Assembly (NCBI RefSeq): GCF_003634935.1
Contig: NZ_RBXO01000001.1
Span: 1,327,501-1,391,500, forward strand
DNA length: 64,000 bases
Direction: 5' to 3'
Source of the DNA: Saccharothrix australiensis
GTDB lineage: Bacteria; Actinomycetota; Actinomycetes; Mycobacteriales; Pseudonocardiaceae
Positions 57,399-64,000 of this stretch are shown here, piece after piece. A program made the translations under genes and the position numbers. Every line of letters begins with the position of its first letter. Within the stretch, counting starts at the first letter, position 1. Under the pieces are notes generated by a model. It did not search any database. It was not told the DNA's origin and worked only from the letters and a program-made list of their open reading frames with translations.

Positions 57399-57615
57399 TA
57401 GCTGGCGGCTTGCTTCCTGACCCTGTCGGCCGCGTTCGTCGCCTGGCTCGCGGTCGGCGTGGTCGGGGCGGCGGGTGCGCTGCGCATCGCGAAGCTGCCC
57501 CGATCTCTGCGGGCGAGCGCTCGTGCGTTGTGGCTGCTGCTCGTGGTACCGGCCATCTTTGCGATCAGCTGGGCCGTGGCGTCGGGGGACGTGGTCGGCC
57601 GGCTGGTGTTCGCGC
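57399..57615 (+). pseudogene. Membrane-protein fragment at an IS boundary
   Basis: In one plus-strand frame after a stop near 57396, AACFLTLSAAFVAWLAVGVV and WLLLVVPAIFAISWAVASGD form two hydrophobic helices joined by a basic loop (KLPRSLRASAR). The frame then runs into the IS5-type sequence at about 57,620. No start codon precedes the first helix. It looks like the middle of a truncated membrane protein. GHKL upstream sequence occupies 57157-57398, with no other gene seen. Confidence 0.4.
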
Positions 57616-57629
57616 TGCCGGTGGGAGAA

Positions 57630-58310
57630 GCACTGCCGCCGCCTGATCGTGGACGCGATCTTCTACGTGGTCGACAACGGGATCAAGTGGCGGGCCCTGC
57701 CGGCGGACTTCCCGCCGTGGCTGGCGGTCTACAAGCGTTTCGCCTTGTGGGAGAAGGTCGGCGCGGCGCAGCGACTGCTCGACGCGTTGCGCGACCGTGT
57801 CCGCCTGGCGGAGGGGAGGGTGGCGGCGCCGTCGGCGGCGGTGATGGACTCGCAGTCGGTGCGCACCGCGGCCACCGTCGGCCGGGCCACCCGCAGCTGG
57901 GACGGCGGGACGAAGGTCGCGGGCCGCAAGCGCCACATCGTGGTGGACACCCCGGACCTGCTGGTGGCGGTGCTGGTGACGCCGGCCTCGACGCAGGACC
58001 GGGTCGCCGCTCGCAGCCTGCTGCGGCGTCTGCGCGACACCGCTGGGAAACGGGCGGCCGCGCTGGTGTGGGCCGACGGCGGCCACACCGGCCCGCTCCT
58101 GAACCGGGCCCGCACGACCCTTGGCCGGGTGGTGCGGATCGTCCAACGCCCACAGGTGCCGTACTTCACCGTGCTGCCCAGAAGGTGGGTGGTCGAACGA
58201 AGCCTTGCCCGGATCACCGGACACCGCCGCTGCGTCCGCGACCACGAACGCCACCACCACGAGGCGATGGTCCGCTGGTCCATGACCCCTGCCAGTGGCC
58301 AAGGTGCTCG
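57630..58310 (+). pseudogene. IS5 family transposase, N-terminally truncated
   Basis: From about 57637 the frame reads HCRRLIVDAIFYVVDNGIKW RALPADFPPW in continuous IS5-type order. It continues with VMDSQSVRTAATVGRATRSW and GRKRHIVVDTPDLLVAVLVT to RRWVVERSLARITGHRRCVR. The catalytic Asp of VMDSQSV and Glu of WVVERS are present, but the first 20-30 residues and start are replaced by unrelated sequence. It interrupts the gap between the HerA-like and GHKL genes. Confidence 0.8.
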
Positions 58311-58423
58311 AACGAGTGCAGGCCGACCGACCATGGCGGATAGGTCGGGCCCTCTGTGACCAGTCGCTCCGGGGCTGGCCGGTGCACCCGCATCACCAGC
58401 CGCCGACTCACCCAACCCCAGTA

Positions 58424-58886
58424 GCTCGGAAACGGCTAGTTACCAAACTGGTACCGCGCCCCATACCCGCTGCTCAGAGTCTTGACGGCACGAGGAGATG
58501 TGATGTTCGGCAACGCCGTCTCGCGTCGACATGGGCTCAGGTCTCGATGCGTCGACCGAACCGGCCGAGGTCCAGACCCCATGGCCCGGTACTGAGGGCC
58601 TTCGACCGGTCGCGAGTCCCCCGTCATGTTTCTACCACAACAGCGGGTCCAGCTCGGCCCACTGGCCGTCGGTGACCTCGGTCGGATACCGAGCCGTTCG
58701 CACGGTGGGCTGGTGAGAGGCGGCCAAGGCGGCAGCAGAGGGCACCCGCGGTGGACCCGCCCATGGGAATCGGGCACGATAACAACGGAACTCCTGGCAG
58801 AGCGGCGCTTCGACAACGTCCGATTTACCAGGAGTTCCCTCGTCTGCGCACCAAAGAGCGGTCACCGACCCAGGCTCGGAAACGGC
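58424..58886. mobile_element. IS remnant bounded by 13-bp direct repeats
   Basis: gctcggaaacggc occurs at 58424-58436 and at 58874-58886, the latter directly after the HerA-like gene stop. Between them, on the minus strand near 58630-58695, is the start of an IS5-type transposase (RYPTEVTDGQWAELDPLLW) followed by stops. This looks like an internally deleted IS that duplicated or captured the HerA gene's 3' flank. No intact gene lies in 58311-58889. Confidence 0.5.
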
Positions 58887-58889
58887 CAA

Positions 58890-61800
58890 TTAGAATAGTC
58901 GGCCATGATGTGAAGGATCGGTCTCGGTGGCACGTTCGTAGTAGGGGCGAATCGCGGTTCGAACGTATGGCGTTTGGTGAGCATTCTGCACCATGCAGGT
59001 GAGTGGAGGCATTGACCGAACCAGCGCTGCAACTTGCTCAGCATCAGCACCGCTGGTCTTTCCAACAAGCGCCTTTTGAACCGTACGGATCTGATCGGCC
59101 TGGGTCTGGCTGAAGAACAGCCTCGTCGCCGTGGCCCCGGATACTGAGTCGGGAAGGTCTTTAGGGTACTGAGTGGCAATTACAACACCGGCGCCGAATG
59201 CTCGCCCCTCCCGCATGAGAGGTTCCAGGAAAGGCGACTGGACGAGTCGCCATGCTTCGTCGAGCACGACAAGTCGCTTCAGCACCCGCGGCTGTGGTCG
59301 CCGTATGAGATGGTTGTATAGAGCCATCAGCAAAAACTCCGCCACGGCATTCTTGACTTCCTCGCCAGGTAGCTGGCTTAGGCGAACTACCGAGCGCCCG
59401 TCGAGCAATTCTTCGATAGTCGCCCCGTTATCGCCTTCGTAGGCGAAAAGGTCAAGATCAAAAATGGGGGAAAGTCGGCCAATCAATGGGCCGTGACTGT
59501 CGCGCTCGAGCACTTCGCGGATTGCGTCAAAGGGCAAGTATGTCTGGTCGGACGCTGGAGTGAAAGGCTTGCCGTCGACGCCCGAAATCGCGTAGGTCTC
59601 TTTCATTGCCTCGCGCAGGTTGTAGGCCTGCTGGTCACCGAGTCGGTAGATCCGCTTGATGATTCCGACGAGTTGGTGAACATGAGACATTGGGTTCGCA
59701 CGTCCGGATGTCGGATCAATCGGCGGTACCAGCGGATTGAACGGCAGTCCGCCGATACTCGCGTCAAACATGGACAACTGCTCCCTACGCACGTACTCAG
59801 TTCCGGCGTAGTCGTCCTTGAAGTCGAGGATCAGCGCTGGCATTCCTCCTGGTGGTGCCATTAGTTCGTGCAAAATGGACTTGGTAGCTTGGGTCTTCCC
59901 GCTGCCAGTCTCGCCGGTGATCGCTATATGACCGTTGGCCAGCGGGCGATCGGGTCGCTGCGGGTCATACCAGATCTCAACCGGTTTGCCGTATTGTCCG
60001 GAGGCCTGACCAAGGTAGGCGCGCGGCCGGTCGGCTGGCGTTGGCGGTGGATTGTCAGGTATTGCCGTAGTCGCAATAGTATTAGCGGCTGACGGATGCA
60101 TCGGCTCGGACGCACTTGCTGCGGCAGATGGAGGATACGTGGCATCGCACTTTTGCTCTGCTACCTCCTCTCTATTCACGGCAAAACTCAGTGGCTTGTC
60201 GCTCGCGGGGATGTTCTGCTGGAGCGCCTCGACGCCGGACTCATTCAACTGCGTCACGGTCAAAGGAAATACCTGACCGTCCGAAGCCTGGGCGCTAACC
60301 ATTCTGGGTGGTCTCAGCGATTCTGAATCCACACCAATTGACACCTCGACCAGATGAAGTTCGATGGTGAAAGGAAGATTGCCTTCGAACAGTCGCTGTG
60401 CCGCTCCTGCCCACGTCTTGCGATCATCGGCGTCGTGACCACGCTTGGCGAGTTCGCGGTAGACATGCGCTCGAAGCACTTCCCGACGAGCTGGTGTGGT
60501 GATGAGTTCGTCGGCTCGGTCAGGGTTGAACACATCACGAAGCAGCATGCCTGTGGACAGCGTCTGGTCCACGGCAGGCCCCGAGGCCGTGTCTCCATCG
60601 ATGCGGAACTCCGCAGACGTGTCCTGCATAGTCTTTACTTCGAAGACCGTAATAACGCATCGGTCCTCGCTGTACTCGATGCCAAGCAGATCAGCACGCC
60701 GAGCGTCTTCGCGCAGGTGTAGCCACCGACGGGCCATGTCATCATCGAGACTGATCAGCAAACGCTTGTGGTTGACGGGGCAACTCGTTTTGTACCAGCG
60801 AGCGGCGATCAGAGTACCGAGCAGACCTTTGGTGCGGCTCTGGTCGGCCTGCCGCTCCAAATCGGGCGTCAACGTTAGCGCCCCCACGTCTAGCAGATCC
60901 GTGAGCTCTCGCAGGAGATCGTCCAAATCGGCGTCGCTAACGGCGGTGTTGTACTGACGCACGACGTCGCGAAGAGCGTGTCGGAAAGGGCCTGTGGCAT
61001 CAGCGAATGCGACGACTTCACGGGTTTCGTCGCGACCGCTAAAAACCTGAAGACTACCTAGAAGCAGGTCACGGTCGACATGCCGGTCGGCAAGCACAAA
61101 CCATGGTGCGGTTGCCGCCGCAGCTTTGAGGCGTTCTCGGACGTCGCCGTCTTGTCTCACAGAAAGTCGGGATGCTGGCGCTTGCTTGGCGACCAATTGA
61201 GCGACATTGAAGTACGCTGCAAAGGGCCCTCCTGGCGCTGGCTCTAGATCTACGGTTTTAGCGAAGACACGGTACTTGAGTCGCTGCGGCATCGCCAAGG
61301 GCTGGATTGGTTGCTCAACGACACTGAGTGCATCCTGCCTGCCACCGGATTGGTCGAACGCTACTGTGATGTGGGCAAGCAAGTCACCTGGAAGATTAGA
61401 GATATCGGCGGGCAGAGACCGTACCTCGAAGCTAAAACGTCGATCCTCTGCAGTCGCCCGAAACAACTGTGCAACCCGTGCCTCACTATCGTCGTCGAGG
61501 CCGAGCGACTGGATTCCTGTGCTACGGCCTTTGTAGAGAACAGTGAGGTGTCCACCTTCGATCTTGCCGCTATAGGCTAGATCGGTGAGCAGCTTTAGAT
61601 AGGGGCCATGGCCGGGTGGATCCAGCAACGCAAGACGCAGTCCGTATCGAGTTGGAGGGTGGGCCTCAAGAAACGCCTCGACGATACGGGCGACCGCCTT
61701 GAAGCCGTCGTGCCCAACACTACGCTCCTGCCTGACCGCGAAGTAAGGAAGGTTATCGACCGCGCTGACTTGAGGCAGAACTTGAGGAGTGTCGGGCGTT

Positions 61801-63578
61801 AGGTCGGGGAGGCACAGGCTTGTGAGGAAGTTTGGCAGCTGCTGTGCGGAGGAAACCACAAGCTTCACGTCACGTGGGCTGAGGCGGTGGCGCTGGGCCG
61901 CGACGATGCGAGCGAATTCCGAATATCGCCATAGGTATAGTGGATGCAGAGGGGTCAGCATTGCGATCGTCGCCATCCCGGAGCCGAACGTGATTGTGTC
62001 AAGCATCAAGATGTGCGATACGACTTGATTTACATCCTGGGTGTACTCCGCGAATAGTTCACCGTGGGTACGACTAATGCATTTGAGCAGATCATGGTAG
62101 CGCTCAACGTAGTTCCTCACGAGATCTCGCGACCCCGGAGTTGCAGCGACAAGGAGAGGCTCTGCTGCCAGCGAAGCGGTCTGCTCCACGATTCTGTTGC
62201 GAGCCTGATCAAACTCTGTGAATCTAGTGTTGAGTTCGCGTCCGCTGTCGCTATCGAGGCTGTCAAGGAACTCGATGATTTGACTACTGGTCCATTCCGC
62301 CTTGAGATCCTCTTCGCCGCGGTATCCTCGGATCCTTTCCCATATGTCACCTTCATTGCTGGCAATCCAACCGCCGTAGCGGCCTACAGCAACCAGTCGG
62401 GTCACGATGTCCCGAACTTCCCGGGACAACTGTCCGCCAACGATGACGCCTGAAGGCAGGTCTGTATCCCAGCGCTCGATGCCGACCTTGGATCCACCGC
62501 CGTCTGTCTCGCCGATCCTTGCGACGGTTTCCGCAGCGATGTTGAGGTCGTCCTGGCGGGACTTATCGTCCGACAGTAGGGCTTCGGCAGTGGTAGCTGA
62601 GACTGGAATGAGCGAATCTGGCGACTCGGCGCACTTGTCGTCGTCATAGTCGCCTTTAAACGGAAGTGGCTGGGGAGTGGGCGTGATCGGCCGCAATGAA
62701 ACATCCCGTGGTTCCGGAACTTCGCTCGTCGTCAACAGGTTTGGCTGAGGCCGCCGAACCGAAAAAAGATCTTCGGCATCTGTAACGGTGAGCTGGCCAG
62801 TTGGCTCGCCGCGGCGCAGTAGGCGTAGAAGGCGAAGGCCTTGTCGCAGCGCCACTTGCCGATCGGGGTCAGTTTCCTTAGCAATGGTTTCCGCGATCGT
62901 TCGACGATCTTTCTCAGTTAAGGTCTGAAGTCGACTGACAAGATCACGGTTTCGGCGAATGCGGTCGCCGACCGCACGATCCTTGGGGTCATCGAACAGC
63001 TTGGGATCAGCGAGCAAGCCGAGGCGCGGGAGTTCTCGGCTCGACAGGGTCTTGAATTCCGTCTCTCGGTCGGGTTCGGTGGGCAATGACGCGTAATAGT
63101 CGACGAGTTGGCCCAGCGAGATGTTGCGGTCCGTGCCAAGCTTCTTCCACCAGTTGATGAGTACTTCATTCGTGGCGGCTGGGCCGGTCTGCGCGAGGTG
63201 CACGAGTAGGCGCTTGAGTTGTGTCGGCCCTACAGGCGCGAAATCCTGCATTGACGACAGTCTAGCCTGGTCATCGGTGGCAATGACGACAATGGTCGCA
63301 TCAAGGTTTCGGTCGTTGCGCCACTGCTCGGCTTGCTGAATGCTGCTGGTGAACTTGTCCGCGGGTATACCGGCGGCCGGAGCCAACGTATCGACGTCAC
63401 TTTTCAGGTACGCGATGCGCAAATCTGTGTGCTCGATAGTTTTAGCGAGTCCCTTCAGTACGACTGCTGTGTCAAGATAAGGCACGTCTTGGATTAGTAT
63501 TCCTACGGATCCAGACAGCTGGATGATTTGCGTGCAGAGGAGGTCGCTAATCAACTGTTCGCGGAGTACGATCGTCAT
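58890..63578 (-). CDS. Large HerA/FtsK-type ATPase with possible embedded PD-(D/E)XK motif
   Basis: A 1562-residue protein. The C-terminal 350 residues are a HerA/VirB4-like motor: Walker A ITGETGSGKTQATKS near residue 1218, Walker B KRLVVLDEAWRLV near residue 1440 and the arginine-region GAGVVIATQYPKDLP. Near residues 965-985, DLLGIEYSEDRCVITVFEVK has the D-x(n)-E-V-K pattern of a PD-(D/E)XK nuclease. The N-terminal 900 residues are unassigned. Size and layout recall DptH, the HerA-like subunit of phosphorothioate-dependent restriction; identity is not proven. The ATG overlaps the upstream gene stop (atga), showing an operon. GC content is near 55 percent. Confidence 0.78.
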   Translation of the reverse strand: MTIVLREQLISDLLCTQIIQLSGSVGILIQDVPYLDTAVVLKGLAKTIEHTDLRIAYLKSDVDTLAPAAGIPADKFTSSIQQAEQWRNDRNLDATIVVIATDDQARLSSMQDFAPVGPTQLKRLLVHLAQTGPAATNEVLINWWKKLGTDRNISLGQLVDYYASLPTEPDRETEFKTLSSRELPRLGLLADPKLFDDPKDRAVGDRIRRNRDLVSRLQTLTEKDRRTIAETIAKETDPDRQVALRQGLRLLRLLRRGEPTGQLTVTDAEDLFSVRRPQPNLLTTSEVPEPRDVSLRPITPTPQPLPFKGDYDDDKCAESPDSLIPVSATTAEALLSDDKSRQDDLNIAAETVARIGETDGGGSKVGIERWDTDLPSGVIVGGQLSREVRDIVTRLVAVGRYGGWIASNEGDIWERIRGYRGEEDLKAEWTSSQIIEFLDSLDSDSGRELNTRFTEFDQARNRIVEQTASLAAEPLLVAATPGSRDLVRNYVERYHDLLKCISRTHGELFAEYTQDVNQVVSHILMLDTITFGSGMATIAMLTPLHPLYLWRYSEFARIVAAQRHRLSPRDVKLVVSSAQQLPNFLTSLCLPDLTPDTPQVLPQVSAVDNLPYFAVRQERSVGHDGFKAVARIVEAFLEAHPPTRYGLRLALLDPPGHGPYLKLLTDLAYSGKIEGGHLTVLYKGRSTGIQSLGLDDDSEARVAQLFRATAEDRRFSFEVRSLPADISNLPGDLLAHITVAFDQSGGRQDALSVVEQPIQPLAMPQRLKYRVFAKTVDLEPAPGGPFAAYFNVAQLVAKQAPASRLSVRQDGDVRERLKAAAATAPWFVLADRHVDRDLLLGSLQVFSGRDETREVVAFADATGPFRHALRDVVRQYNTAVSDADLDDLLRELTDLLDVGALTLTPDLERQADQSRTKGLLGTLIAARWYKTSCPVNHKRLLISLDDDMARRWLHLREDARRADLLGIEYSEDRCVITVFEVKTMQDTSAEFRIDGDTASGPAVDQTLSTGMLLRDVFNPDRADELITTPARREVLRAHVYRELAKRGHDADDRKTWAGAAQRLFEGNLPFTIELHLVEVSIGVDSESLRPPRMVSAQASDGQVFPLTVTQLNESGVEALQQNIPASDKPLSFAVNREEVAEQKCDATYPPSAAASASEPMHPSAANTIATTAIPDNPPPTPADRPRAYLGQASGQYGKPVEIWYDPQRPDRPLANGHIAITGETGSGKTQATKSILHELMAPPGGMPALILDFKDDYAGTEYVRREQLSMFDASIGGLPFNPLVPPIDPTSGRANPMSHVHQLVGIIKRIYRLGDQQAYNLREAMKETYAISGVDGKPFTPASDQTYLPFDAIREVLERDSHGPLIGRLSPIFDLDLFAYEGDNGATIEELLDGRSVVRLSQLPGEEVKNAVAEFLLMALYNHLIRRPQPRVLKRLVVLDEAWRLVQSPFLEPLMREGRAFGAGVVIATQYPKDLPDSVSGATATRLFFSQTQADQIRTVQKALVGKTSGADAEQVAALVRSMPPLTCMVQNAHQTPYVRTAIRPYYERATETDPSHHGRLF

Positions 63579-64000
63579 AGAACTGTCAGGCTTTCAGGAT
63601 CGGTGGTTATGACGGTCTGGCCGTCGGCGTACGCCTTAGCGTATCCAGCTTCAAGTATCGCGCTCCGCAAGGCCTCCACGTTGAGTCGCAAGTCTTCTTC
63701 GTTGACGGATGTTGGCGTCCCGAACGGCTTCCCGGAAAGGTTGTTGTGCCGGACAATCTGATCGTCAGTACGTTGACCTGCAACGATTCCGTAGTTGATG
63801 CGTAGTTTATCGAGGAACTCCGGGAAGTCGAGAGGCTGATCTGGCTCGACTGTCGCGGCGACAAGAGTTTCCAAGAACTCGGTGGTGATTCCGTATCTCT
63901 TCTGCAGTCGTCCGCCACGCCCGCTGTTCGCCCATGGAGTAAGATAGCCAGCGCGGCGGCCTAGTTCGGTGAGAAAACCAACGGGATGGTTTTTCTCCTC
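63575..64000 (-). CDS. Incomplete gene upstream of the HerA-like ATPase
   Basis: The visible 141 residues are the C-terminal end of a protein that continues past the window edge. The frame is open to 64000 (EEKNHPVGFLTELGRRAGYL, then LQKRYGITTEFLETLVAATV) and ends GYAKAYADGQTVITTDPESL TVL. There is a segment FGTPTSVNEEDLRLNVEALR near the end. No domain is recognisable. Its stop overlaps the start of the HerA-like gene by 4 nt, so it is the preceding member of the same operon. Confidence 0.75.
   Translation of the reverse strand, partial: EEKNHPVGFLTELGRRAGYLTPWANSGRGGRLQKRYGITTEFLETLVAATVEPDQPLDFPEFLDKLRINYGIVAGQRTDDQIVRHNNLSGKPFGTPTSVNEEDLRLNVEALRSAILEAGYAKAYADGQTVITTDPESLTVL

Noticed and set aside
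53652..64000. Complete Druantia system
   Set aside because: Only a DruA-family protein is present; no DruE-like SF2 helicase with DUF1998 or DruB-D genes are visible, and the neighbours are HerA and GHKL ATPases.

Overview
The window is about 70 to 73 percent GC over most of its length, uses many GTG starts and several apparently leaderless genes. Its gene content and order are those of a mycelial actinobacterium, probably Pseudonocardiales (Saccharothrix/Lentzea/Actinosynnema-like; the family is inferred from gene content, not tested). Two blocks show conserved synteny with Mycobacterium: glnE / glnA1 / RDD protein / DUF4191 protein, and uvrD2 / whiB7 / ABC1 kinase / ThiF-like protein / DUF2342 zincin / PDZ-Lon protease / UPF0182.

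Layout. 1-1.4 kb: 3' part of 23S rRNA, 5S rRNA and a terminator. 1.4-8.9 kb: acetyltransferase, rhodanese fragment, glutamine amidotransferase, phosphate permease behind a PhoP-box-like array, glnE and an oxidoreductase. 9.06-13.12 kb: a small decayed integrative element inserted at the 3' end of glnA. It is bounded by an 18-bp direct repeat that reproduces the last codons of glnA, and carries a HEPN protein plus PD-(D/E)XK nuclease pair, a DUF2188 fragment, a broken DUF5919 regulator with an intact inositol-phosphatase-family gene, and the C-terminal end of a tyrosine recombinase. 13.1-31.9 kb: core region with glnA (upstream a four-half-site GlnR operator), uvrD2, and whiB7 with a complete leader (AT-rich autoregulatory promoter, upstream ORF, intrinsic attenuator), then the conserved mycobacterial-like cluster ending in a UPF0182 membrane protein.

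31.9-49.7 kb: two identical initiator tRNA genes, PadR regulator, prfB, ftsE-ftsX-smpB, a 450-bp nested-palindrome element, a two-component system, tmRNA, secreted cholesterol-oxidase-like enzyme, HrpB helicase, MFS transporter, DsbA-like protein, PaaK-like ligase and tRNA-Ala(GGC). 49.7-64 kb: accessory region behind that tRNA. It begins with a short type VII-secretion-associated gene set (one member frameshifted), then IS debris (IS110 and IS5 types, one fused to a fragment of the palindrome element). It continues with a lower-GC minus-strand locus reading, in transcription order: an incomplete gene running off the window, a 1562-aa HerA/FtsK-type ATPase with a possible nuclease motif, an IS-filled gap, a GHKL (MORC/MutL-type) ATPase and a DruA-family protein.

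How it fits together. The core genes are nitrogen control (glnA/glnE with GlnR), phosphate uptake, ribosome-targeting antibiotic resistance control (whiB7), division (ftsEX) and trans-translation (smpB/ssrA). The two accessory regions both look like genome-defence cargo. The 53.6-64 kb ATPase/DruA locus is the best candidate here for an undescribed or poorly described system; the HEPN/nuclease pair in the glnA-borne element is second.
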